Shown here: piece after piece, positions 4,617 to 12,362 of the stretch | How positions within the stretch are numbered: the stretch's first letter is position 1 | How the letters are laid out: each line of letters starts with the position of its first letter | Assembly (NCBI GenBank): GCA_964651705.1 | Contig: CAZYWZ010000107.1 | Span: forward strand, 1-23,079 | Direction: 5' to 3' | Source of the DNA: JADLBR01 sp964651705 | GTDB lineage: Bacteria > Verrucomicrobiota > Verrucomicrobiia > JADLBR01 | Length of the DNA stretch: 23,079 nucleotides | Notes under the pieces: model-generated | Database searches by the model: none | What the model was told of the DNA's origin: nothing | The model's input: the letters and a program-made list of their open reading frames with translations, nothing else | Position numbers and translations under genes: made by a program

Positions 4617-5729
4617 ATGGCTTGGGACGACGGTGGCCGGGGACGATGGGCGGCGGTGGCCTGCTGGCTCGCGGTTGCCCAAGCCGGCCTGTCGCAGGTG
4701 CCGGTGCAGGATTTCACCAACGGGTTGGCCCTGACCAACATGGCCGGCTGGGCCGAGGAGACCGCCGGCCTCGCGAGCCTGCCGGCCGACCCGGACCCGC
4801 TCGGGGCGGCCGGGTCGCTGAGGCTCGATCCCACCAATCTGGCGGCGCGGGTGAGCCGGGCGGTGCTGGAGGCCGAGCGCGGCCCCTGGCTCGGTGGGAC
4901 ATCGACGGTGGCCTTCGCGGATTTCTGGGTCAGGCCCGCCGCCGAGCCGCCGACCAACGCGGCCACCCGGCTCGAACTGGACGGGGCGCGGGTGGGCTTC
5001 GTGCTCGACGGGGCCTCGGGGCGGGCCTTCGTCTTCGACGGCGACGGCCAGGGGGGCGGGGCGATCGAGGACACCGGCTTCACCTTCCCGGCCGGGGCGG
5101 GCGGGGCCTCGAGCAACTGGGTGCGGGTGACGATACGGAGGGATTTCGGGTCGCCGCAATACGACGCGTGGTTCGACGGGGTCCTCTACGCGGCCTCGGT
5201 TGGCCCGGACGAGACAAACGCGCAGTCCGCCCCCGCGCTGTTCTGCTTCGAGGCCGGCGAATCGGCCGCGGCCTACCTCGACCTCTACTCGCTGGATCCG
5301 GACAACCCGCTCTTCGCCGACTCCGACCGCGACGGGATGCCGGACGCCTTCGAGTCATCGCGCGGGCTAAACCCCGGCTCCGACGACCGGGATGGCGATG
5401 CCGACATGGACGGCGCCGGAAACTGGGCCGAGTACGCCATGGGCACCTCGCCCGACGACCCCGGCAGCGCGCCCTCGACCAACGGCCCGGCGCTCCTCTA
5501 CGTGGACGCGGAGATGGGCGACGACCTCTTCAACGGGCTGGCGTCCCACCCGGGCGCCGGCGGCGGCCCGAAGCGCACCATCGGTGCGGGGATGGGCGCC
5601 GCCGCCGGTTTCCCGGAAGTGACCATCTCGATCCGCGGCTCGACCAACGCGTACGCGCAGGGCTCCATCGGCCCCGCCACCAACGCGGTGGTGCTGCGGC
5701 CCATCGGCAACGTGAGGATCCAACCCTGA
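4617..5729 (+). CDS. Exported LamG-like protein with TSP3 calcium repeats and beta-helix stub
   Basis: This 370-aa protein starts after AAAGGAGG (8-nt spacing) and has a signal-like N-terminus (WAAVACWLAVAQAGLS). Residues about 28-230 form a jelly-roll/LamG-like domain (VQDFTNGLALTNMAGW..., WVRVTIRRDFGSPQYDAWFDG). Residues 233-281 carry thrombospondin type-3-like calcium repeats (DSDRDGMPDAFESSRGLNP, DDRDGDADMDGAGNWAEYAMG). From about 296, LYVDAEMGDDLFNGLASHP and GPKRTIGAGM match the start of DUF1565-type right-handed beta-helix proteins, but the protein stops about 40 residues later at a proper TGA, so the helix itself is missing. It acts outside the cytoplasm, perhaps in adhesion or polysaccharide binding. 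Its stop overlaps the Shine-Dalgarno of the next gene. Confidence 0.75.
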   Translation: MAWDDGGRGRWAAVACWLAVAQAGLSQVPVQDFTNGLALTNMAGWAEETAGLASLPADPDPLGAAGSLRLDPTNLAARVSRAVLEAERGPWLGGTSTVAFADFWVRPAAEPPTNAATRLELDGARVGFVLDGASGRAFVFDGDGQGGGAIEDTGFTFPAGAGGASSNWVRVTIRRDFGSPQYDAWFDGVLYAASVGPDETNAQSAPALFCFEAGESAAAYLDLYSLDPDNPLFADSDRDGMPDAFESSRGLNPGSDDRDGDADMDGAGNWAEYAMGTSPDDPGSAPSTNGPALLYVDAEMGDDLFNGLASHPGAGGGPKRTIGAGMGAAAGFPEVTISIRGSTNAYAQGSIGPATNAVVLRPIGNVRIQP

Positions 5730-5739
5730 GGACCCAACC

Positions 5740-8700
5740 ATGAAGCACCCAAATCCCGCCAGACTCCCCATGCTCCTCGCCGCGGCCTGCGCGCTCTCGG
5801 CCGGCGCGCGCGCCGGCACCATCACCGTGGAGGGCGACCAGGCGGTGGCCGGCAACCAGGGCGTCGGCAGCAACCAGGTGGTCGGGGGCTCCCTGGTGGT
5901 GAGCAACGCGTCCGGCGGGGTGGGCCTTGAGGCGGTGGGCCCCGCGGCCCGGGTCGCCGGGACCCGGCTCCTGTCCCTGGGGGCGAACGCGGCGGATCGC
6001 TGGATCCGGGTGGCGCGGATCGGAGGGGCCGGGGAGAGCAACGCGCTCTTCGCCGGCCGGGTGCTGGCCGAGGGCGGCGGCGCCGACTACGCCGCGGATT
6101 TCGCGTTCCCGGCCGCGCCGCAATCGGGCCCGTACGCGGCGCTGCTTGTCGAGATGGGAGCGGCGACCAATTTCGCCTGGGGGGTGTGGGCCGACGGGGG
6201 CTCCAACCACGTGTGGTTCCTGCAGCCGGCCGGCTCGCGCTTCGCCAACTTCCTCTACGCCCAGGAGGGCTGCGCGGAGGACTGGGCCGAGGGCACGCCC
6301 ACCGGCACCAACGTCTGGTCGGGCGCCTCCGGGGGGCGGGGCACGGTGCGGGCCGGCTCCCTGGGGCTGAGCGGGGCCGGGCTGTGGCTGCCGGACGGCA
6401 CGCTGCTCGACGCGCGCTCCAACATGACCGCGGCGGCGATCGCGGACGGCACCAACGTGCTGCTCTCGGCCTCCGGGGGCCGGCTGGTGGTCGGCGGGCC
6501 GGCGGATTTTTCCGGCGCGGTGACGCTGCCCGAGACGGTCCTGCTGGGCACCAATGGCGTGACCCTCTCGGCCGAGCGATGGGGGATGGTCGACTCGAGC
6601 TTCACCAACGGGGCCACCTGGGCCCGGGGGCTGTCGGCCAACCTCGGGGCGACGATCCGCGGCATGGCGGCCGACACCAGCGGCAACCGTTACGTCTACG
6701 GCGGCTTCGCGGGCACGATGTCGGTCGGGGCGACCAGCCTGCAGTCGGGCACCGCCAGCGCCGACCCGGACCTGGCCGGCTTCGTCGTCAAGTTCGGGCC
6801 GGACGGCTCGGCCCTATGGGCCAAGTCCTTCCCCGCCACCAACCACTCGGCCAACGGCACCCCGGGCCAGTGGCTGGTGGAGTTCGCCGCGGCCGGGACC
6901 GACGCGGCCGGCAACCTTTACCTGGGAGGCGCGCTCCGGGCGCCGGCCACCATCGGGGGCTCGACCCGGACGCCCTCCGGCGGGGGCGACGGCCTGGTCC
7001 TCTCGCTCGACCCGTCCGGCGGGCTCCGCTGGATCCGGCAGCTGGGCGGATCGCACGCCAACCCCGACTCGATCGCCGACATCGACGTGGACGCCGCGGG
7101 TACCAACATCGTCGCCGGCGGCACGGTGTGGGGGCAGAGCACCTATTGCGATCCCTACAGCTACGAGACCTACCACGAGGACGACTCCAACGGCTATGCG
7201 GCGCGGCTCAACGGCTCGGGGACCGTCGTGTCGGAGTGGTCCCTGGGCGGATGGGCCGGCGACGGGGGGACCTGGGCCTTCGGGCACGAGTACTCGGAGG
7301 AGACCAGCGATCACTGGAACACCGCCGTCGAGCGGGTCTGCGGTTCCGCGGGCGGGGCGGTGGTCTGGTGGACGCATCCGGACGAGGGCGGGCGCATCAT
7401 CAGAAAGGTCGGCGGGGCGTCGCAGTGGTCGATGGGTCAGGACTGGGCGGTGCGCGACATCCTCCCGCTGCCCGGCGGCGACACGCTGCTGCTGAGGGGC
7501 TCGGGGTTTGACTGGAACACCTGGGAGGGCACCCCCGCCTCGGCCACCCGGGTCGGCGCGTCGGGCTCGGTCGCGTGGACCCGGTCCGGCTCGTGGGGGG
7601 AGGACCCGAACACCTCCGATCCGGCCGAGACCAGGGCGCTGGTGGATGCCATCCCGGAGGCGGGCGGGGACGCGCTGCTGGCCTGGCGGGATGCCTGGTG
7701 GACCTACGAGGACCCCGACTACATCGGGCACGCGCGCGACGTGGTGGAGAGGATCGGTTCCGGGGGTGCGGTCGTCTGGACCAATGCCCTGCCGGAGGGC
7801 GCCGCGGTGGCGCGGCTGGACATCGATGGGGCCGGCACGCTGCACGCCTACGGGAGCCACTCCGGGGCGATTGACCTGGGCGCGGCCGGATCGCTGGGCG
7901 GCGGCGGCGCGTTCCACCTGCGGTTCTCGGGCGCGACCAGCAACCTGCTGGCCCTCTCGGCGGCCCCGGCCCCGTCCGGGACGCTGGTGGGCCTGGACGC
8001 CTCGGGCGAGGCGATCGCGCTGGCCTGCTCCGGGCCGCCCCCGGGCTACATCCACTCGGACCCCGCGGCCACGTCGATCTCGGTGGGCGGGATCCTGGAC
8101 GCCTCCCGGGGCCTGCGGTTGGCCGACGGCACCGTGCTCACCTCCGCCGGCGACCTGGCCGCCGCCGGGGCGTGGCTGCCCGGCTCGGCGGGCGGTTCGT
8201 ACTGGTACTCCGGCAACGTGGGGATCGGGACGGCGGATCCCTCGGCGCGGCTGGATGTCTCCGGCGACGCGCGGGTGAGCGGCTCGATCTCCTCGGGCTC
8301 CGGGCAGATCAATCTGGGGACCGGCGGGGTCTCGCTGACCGCGGCCCGCTGGGGCGCGCTGGATTCGGGCCTGCAGCTCGGCGGGGAGGCCCGGACCCTC
8401 TCGGCCAGCGGGTACGCCTCGATCCGGGGCATGGTCGAGGACGCCTCCGGCAACCGGTACGCCTACGGGGCCTTCGCCGGCACCATGGACCTTGGCGGCG
8501 GGACGGTGCTCTCCTCGGCGACCACGCAGAACGACCGGGCGGGCTTCGTGCTGAAGCTCGACCCGCTCGGCTACCTGCTCTGGGCGCAGGCGTTCCCGCT
8601 GGTGAATCACTCGGCCAACGGCCAGCAGAACGAGATGCTGGTGGAGATCGCGTCGGGCAAGGTCGATGGATCCGGCAACCTGGTCCTGGGCGGCACCTTC

Positions 8701-10146
8701 CGGGCGAGGGCGATGTTCGCCGGCACGGACCAGACTCCCCAGGGTGCCGGCGACGCCTTCGCGGTGTGCCTCAAGCCCGACGGCGCGCGGCTCTGGTTTC
8801 AAAAGTGGAGCGGCGGGGGCACGGCGGCCGACGGGGTCTCGGACCTGGCGCTGGCCCCGGGCGGGACCAACCTCTGGATCGGGGGCACGTGGGCCAAGTC
8901 GGGCGGGTCGGACACCGACGGGATGGTGCGCCGGATAAAGGCCTCCGATGGCAACACCATCACAAACTGGACGCTGGCGGGAAACCCCGGGGACACCAAC
9001 GCGGCCGACGTGGCCAGCTCGGTGAGCCGGGTCTGCGCCGCGAGCAACGACGTGGCGGTCGCCTGGGAGGCCGGCTCGGCCCGGTCGGTGCGCCGGCTCG
9101 GCGGGGCGCCGTGGTGGTGCGCGACGGACTCCGGCTTCCGCAAACTTTTGCCCGGACCCGAGGGGGCGGTCATCGAGTACGGCGACGGGACCGACGGCCT
9201 GGGCCGGATCATCGGGAGGGCGGCGGGCACCGGCGAGGAGCAGTGGGCCTACGGGGGCTACTCCGTGCCGTGGGAGGACGAGTACGGCTACGGCGAGGAC
9301 ACCCGCGTGCTGGGCGACGCGGTGGGCGACGGGGCAGGCCACGCCGTGTGCGTCGCATCGTACTCCGGCTGGAGCTACGACTACGAATACTACGATTACT
9401 ACCAGTACAGCTACCAGCGGCTGGTGCTGCTGGGCACCAACGGGACCGGCCAGACGATCTGGGACCCGCCCTCCACCTCCTGCCGGCTGGCCATCGATTC
9501 CGCCGGGAACCTGCACCTGGTCAGCGGCTCGCTCCACGTCCGGTTCCAGGGCATCGGCGGCGGGGTGGCCCTGAGCGAGACCGTGGCCACCGGCGCCGGG
9601 GCGCTGGTGGACCTGGTCTCCACCGCGGAGGCCCTCACGCTCGCCTACGACGGGCCGCCGCCCTCGATCGTGCAGAACGCGGCGTGGGAGACGACGCTGG
9701 CGGTGGACGGCTACCTCTCGGCCGGGTCCGGCCTGAGGCTGGCCGACGGCACGATGCTCGGTGGCTCCGGGGACATCGTCGCCCTAGGGCCGGTCCAGTT
9801 CGGCTCCGGCGGGGCGGCGTACTACTCGGGGGGGAATTTCGGGATCGGGACGGCCAGCCCGACCCACGGCCTGGAGGTCGCCGGCGACGCCCTCATCGGC
9901 GGGGCGGTCGTGCTCGGGGACGACCTGACGGTCGTTGGGAGCCTGCGGGCACAGGGCGCCGGGGCGCTGGGGGTGGAGGCCTCGCTCGTGGTGAGCGGCG
10001 ACATCACCGCCGGCGGCGTCTACCGGGCCGGGACCAACGCCGTGCAGCTCACCGACGCCGACGGGCGCCTGCGGCCCGAGGCCATGGCCAGGCGCGCCAT
10101 GGGCGACATCCCGATGGGCGCATTCACCAACGGCCCGGCCCAGTAG
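5740..10146 (+). CDS. Large exported surface protein with duplicated beta-propeller-like units and tail-fibre-like motifs
   Basis: This 1468-aa protein has a signal peptide (cleavage likely after ARA, residue 25), then GDQAVAGNQGVGSNQVVGGS. After an N-terminal beta domain come two homologous units (from about residues 273 and 863). Each runs through GVxLxAxRWGxxDS, then IRGM...DxSGNRYxYGxFAGTM, GFVxKxxPxGxxLWA, NHSANG, GNLxLGG, and ends in LADGTxL followed by GNxGIGTAxP. The SGNxY/GG repetition is typical of SBBP-like beta-propellers. NVGIGTADPSARLDVSGDA (from about 826) and NFGIGTASPTHGLEVAGDA (from about 1366) match the collar motif common in phage tail-fibre and trimeric fibre proteins. 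TGAGGA 7 nt before the ATG supports the start. It probably forms an extracellular fibre or scaffold. No peptidase or glycosidase motif was seen. Confidence 0.78.
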   Translation: MKHPNPARLPMLLAAACALSAGARAGTITVEGDQAVAGNQGVGSNQVVGGSLVVSNASGGVGLEAVGPAARVAGTRLLSLGANAADRWIRVARIGGAGESNALFAGRVLAEGGGADYAADFAFPAAPQSGPYAALLVEMGAATNFAWGVWADGGSNHVWFLQPAGSRFANFLYAQEGCAEDWAEGTPTGTNVWSGASGGRGTVRAGSLGLSGAGLWLPDGTLLDARSNMTAAAIADGTNVLLSASGGRLVVGGPADFSGAVTLPETVLLGTNGVTLSAERWGMVDSSFTNGATWARGLSANLGATIRGMAADTSGNRYVYGGFAGTMSVGATSLQSGTASADPDLAGFVVKFGPDGSALWAKSFPATNHSANGTPGQWLVEFAAAGTDAAGNLYLGGALRAPATIGGSTRTPSGGGDGLVLSLDPSGGLRWIRQLGGSHANPDSIADIDVDAAGTNIVAGGTVWGQSTYCDPYSYETYHEDDSNGYAARLNGSGTVVSEWSLGGWAGDGGTWAFGHEYSEETSDHWNTAVERVCGSAGGAVVWWTHPDEGGRIIRKVGGASQWSMGQDWAVRDILPLPGGDTLLLRGSGFDWNTWEGTPASATRVGASGSVAWTRSGSWGEDPNTSDPAETRALVDAIPEAGGDALLAWRDAWWTYEDPDYIGHARDVVERIGSGGAVVWTNALPEGAAVARLDIDGAGTLHAYGSHSGAIDLGAAGSLGGGGAFHLRFSGATSNLLALSAAPAPSGTLVGLDASGEAIALACSGPPPGYIHSDPAATSISVGGILDASRGLRLADGTVLTSAGDLAAAGAWLPGSAGGSYWYSGNVGIGTADPSARLDVSGDARVSGSISSGSGQINLGTGGVSLTAARWGALDSGLQLGGEARTLSASGYASIRGMVEDASGNRYAYGAFAGTMDLGGGTVLSSATTQNDRAGFVLKLDPLGYLLWAQAFPLVNHSANGQQNEMLVEIASGKVDGSGNLVLGGTFRARAMFAGTDQTPQGAGDAFAVCLKPDGARLWFQKWSGGGTAADGVSDLALAPGGTNLWIGGTWAKSGGSDTDGMVRRIKASDGNTITNWTLAGNPGDTNAADVASSVSRVCAASNDVAVAWEAGSARSVRRLGGAPWWCATDSGFRKLLPGPEGAVIEYGDGTDGLGRIIGRAAGTGEEQWAYGGYSVPWEDEYGYGEDTRVLGDAVGDGAGHAVCVASYSGWSYDYEYYDYYQYSYQRLVLLGTNGTGQTIWDPPSTSCRLAIDSAGNLHLVSGSLHVRFQGIGGGVALSETVATGAGALVDLVSTAEALTLAYDGPPPSIVQNAAWETTLAVDGYLSAGSGLRLADGTMLGGSGDIVALGPVQFGSGGAAYYSGGNFGIGTASPTHGLEVAGDALIGGAVVLGDDLTVVGSLRAQGAGALGVEASLVVSGDITAGGVYRAGTNAVQLTDADGRLRPEAMARRAMGDIPMGAFTNGPAQ
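6556..9906 (+). repeat. Two large diverged tandem units inside the 1468-aa protein
   Basis: Unit 1 covers roughly 6556-8325 (about 590 residues) and unit 2 roughly 8326-9906 (about 527 residues). Both start GVxLxAxRWG and end with LADGT followed by a GIGTAxP fibre motif. They share the order of motifs along their length but differ at many positions, pointing to an old duplication rather than a recent copy. Boundaries are approximate. Confidence 0.65.
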
Positions 10147-10173
10147 CCCCCCGCGAGAAGCACCACCGACACC

Positions 10174-12327
10174 ATGGCGTCATCACCACAGCGGCAGGCG
10201 GAGGGGCGGGAGGGCCGCGCCGCCCCCCTGGCCATGCTGGCCCTGCCGCTGGTCGGATCGGCCTGCCTGCTGCTGGTCGCGTCACTACGCGCTCAGGTCC
10301 CGGACTGGTGGCTGGAGCGCGGGCTGGTCTCCACCAACGCGCCGGTGGAGACCAACGATTTCGCGACAGCCAAGCTGGGCCAGCTCAAGCATGCCGCGAG
10401 CCTGGCCGCGGCGGAATTGGAGGCCAATCTCCCGGGCGGGGCTGAGAGCAACATCCTGGACATGGTGGCGGCCTGGACCAACGCCTCCGGGGCCGACGAT
10501 TTCGCGCCGTTCAACCTCGGCCAGCTCAAGGCCGTGGCCAAGCCCTTCTACGACCGGATCATCGCCTCCGGGGGCTGGACCAACGGCTACCCGTGGACCA
10601 CCAACACCGTCTCCGACGACGAGGACTTTGCGTTGGCCACCATCGGCCAGCTCAAGTTCGCCTTTGCGTTCGACGTCCTTTCGGTCGGCGATCCGAACGA
10701 CACCGACGCCGACGGGATGGCCGACGCCTGGGAGCAGGCGCTGGCCGACTCCGACCCCGACGACGGCGTCGCCGGGATCGCCGGGGTGCTGCCGGGGGAC
10801 GACTTCGACGGCAACGGTATCCCCAACCTGACCGAGTATCGGCTCTCGCTGGGCCTGGGCGCCCGCTGGGCCTTCGACGAGACCTTCGGGGCCGCGGCGG
10901 CCGACTCCTCGGGCAACGGGAACACCGGCGCGCTGGTCAACGGCCCGCTCTGGACCAACGGGGTCGACGGCGGGTCGGTGGCCTTCGACGGGGCCTCGGC
11001 CCGCGTCGAGGTGCCGCACTCGCCCAGCCTGGGGGTGGGGGCGTCCAACGCGGATTTCAGCGTGGCGTTCTGGATGAACCTGCTCGATGGCGCCACCAAC
11101 GCCTGGCGGTGCCTCGTGCACAAGGGCGACGCCGACGCGGACCGAACCTTCGCCATCTGGATCCGGGAGAACTACGAGCAGCTCCACGCCCGGGTTTCCA
11201 GCACCGTCGGCCCGAACGTCGGTTTTGACGACAGCTCCGAGCTGGCGACCGGGACATGGTCCCACGTGGTGTTCTCCAAGGATGGCGCCGACCTCAAGCT
11301 GTACCTGGACGGGCAGACCGACCGGTCAGCGGCCCTCCCAGGGGAGCTGGTGACCAACACCGGGGCGCTGAGGATCGGCGACGATGACATCTTTCCGGGC
11401 ACCCGGTGTCTGGTGGACGAGATGCGTGTGTACTCCCGGGCCCTGACGGCCGAGGAGATCGCGGCGCTGGCGACCCCGCCGCCGCCCATCCCCACCCGGG
11501 GGCTGCTGCTGTGGCTCAGGCCGGGGGAGGGCATCACCACCAACGCGGCGGGCGCCATCGGCGGGTGGGAGGACGCCTCGGTCGCGGGCAACGACGCGGC
11601 GCAGGGGACCGAGGCGCTCATGCCGATGCTCTCCACCAACGGGGGGACCTACCCGCCCGCCGAGTTCGACGGGGCCGACGACTTTCTGGCGCTCGGGCCG
11701 ACCTCGGCGGATTTCTCCGAGGGCTTCAACGCCTTCGCGGTGGCCCGGCCGACCGGGGCCGGGGCGACGCGGCCCATCGTCGAGCTGGGCGACGGCCCGG
11801 CGGGGGACCGGCTGGCCTTCGGCCAGGACCAGGCCACCAACGCGCTGGCCTACGGGGTCGTGCTGGCCTCCGGCGCCACCGGGCTGGTGTCCGCGTCCCT
11901 GCCGGTCTTCGACGACCGGCTCCAGCTCCTGGAGGCCGAGCAGTCGGCCTCCGGCGCGGTGAGGCTGCGCCAGAGCACCGTGGTGGTGGCCTCGACCAAC
12001 GCGGTCCCGGTGCCCGCCGCCGGCCCCATGGCGACCAACTGGATCGGGGCCGGGACGGCCGAGGGCTCCACCAACTACGCCGGCGGGCTCACCGAGCTGA
12101 TCGTCTACAACCGGCGGCTCAACGCCGCGGAGCGCGACCGGGTGCAGCGCTACCTGCGGGACCGCCACAGCCCAGGGGACTCCGACTGGGACGGGATCCC
12201 GGACGGCTTGGACCCCTCCCCGTACAGCTGGGACGGGGACGCCAACGGGACGCCGGATTTCCAGGAGGAGGTCGAGGACACCGCCGGGGTCATCGGGCTG
12301 GTGGTCTACACGCCGATGGAGAGATGA
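10174..12327 (+). CDS. Exported protein with LGQLK repeats, TSP3 motifs and two LamG-like domains
   Basis: This 717-aa protein has a long signal peptide (hydrophobic 18-38, LRA|Q at 40). DWWLERGLVSTNAP opens a region with three repeats centred on DFATAKLGQLK, DFAPFNLGQLK and DFALATIGQLK (about 56-160), a motif I associate with Verrucomicrobiota surface proteins. TSP3 calcium motifs (DTDADGMADAWEQALADSDP) follow at about 176. Two LamG/concanavalin-like domains lie at about 229-432 (WAFDETFG...DSSGNGNTG, ending VDEMRVYSRALTAEEIAAL) and 441-660 (LLLWLRPGEG..., ending ELIVYNRRLNAAERDRVQRYL). A final TSP3 motif (DSDWDGIPDGLDP) is near residue 670. The Shine-Dalgarno is weak (GAGAAG, far upstream). 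Its stop overlaps an ATG in the frame of the RHS gene (ATGA at 12324). Likely a glycan-binding surface protein working with the RHS protein. Confidence 0.8.
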   Translation: MASSPQRQAEGREGRAAPLAMLALPLVGSACLLLVASLRAQVPDWWLERGLVSTNAPVETNDFATAKLGQLKHAASLAAAELEANLPGGAESNILDMVAAWTNASGADDFAPFNLGQLKAVAKPFYDRIIASGGWTNGYPWTTNTVSDDEDFALATIGQLKFAFAFDVLSVGDPNDTDADGMADAWEQALADSDPDDGVAGIAGVLPGDDFDGNGIPNLTEYRLSLGLGARWAFDETFGAAAADSSGNGNTGALVNGPLWTNGVDGGSVAFDGASARVEVPHSPSLGVGASNADFSVAFWMNLLDGATNAWRCLVHKGDADADRTFAIWIRENYEQLHARVSSTVGPNVGFDDSSELATGTWSHVVFSKDGADLKLYLDGQTDRSAALPGELVTNTGALRIGDDDIFPGTRCLVDEMRVYSRALTAEEIAALATPPPPIPTRGLLLWLRPGEGITTNAAGAIGGWEDASVAGNDAAQGTEALMPMLSTNGGTYPPAEFDGADDFLALGPTSADFSEGFNAFAVARPTGAGATRPIVELGDGPAGDRLAFGQDQATNALAYGVVLASGATGLVSASLPVFDDRLQLLEAEQSASGAVRLRQSTVVVASTNAVPVPAAGPMATNWIGAGTAEGSTNYAGGLTELIVYNRRLNAAERDRVQRYLRDRHSPGDSDWDGIPDGLDPSPYSWDGDANGTPDFQEEVEDTAGVIGLVVYTPMER

Positions 12328-12347
12328 GGTCGCGACCGGAGATGAGC

Positions 12348-12355
12348 AGGAGGAG
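12348..12355 (+). promoter_or_regulatory. Ribosome binding site that decides the RHS start
   Basis: AGGAGGAG lies 7 nt before the ATG at 12363. In-frame ATGs at 12324 (overlapping the upstream TGA) and 12342 have GGAG only 2 nt or less away, which is too close. The site therefore favours 12363, although 12324 would add positively charged residues to the signal peptide. Confidence 0.6.
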
Positions 12356-12362
12356 TCATTCG

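Noticed and set aside
6814..9537. 907-codon open frame on the minus strand inside the 1468-aa gene
   Set aside because: It is the antisense shadow of a high-GC gene; its product is Gly/Pro/Arg/Ala-rich without any domain, and the plus-strand gene has a signal peptide, internal repeats and a ribosome binding site.
8172..10445. 757-codon plus-strand frame overlapping the 1468-aa gene
   Set aside because: Arg/Gly/Ala-rich shadow frame with no recognisable motif or ribosome binding site, covered by a well-supported gene.
11406..12362. Upstream open extension of the RHS frame
   Set aside because: It overlaps the coding region of the LGQLK/LamG protein in another frame, is low-complexity Gly/Arg-rich, and a strong AGGAGGAG precedes the ATG at 12363 with a signal peptide behind it.
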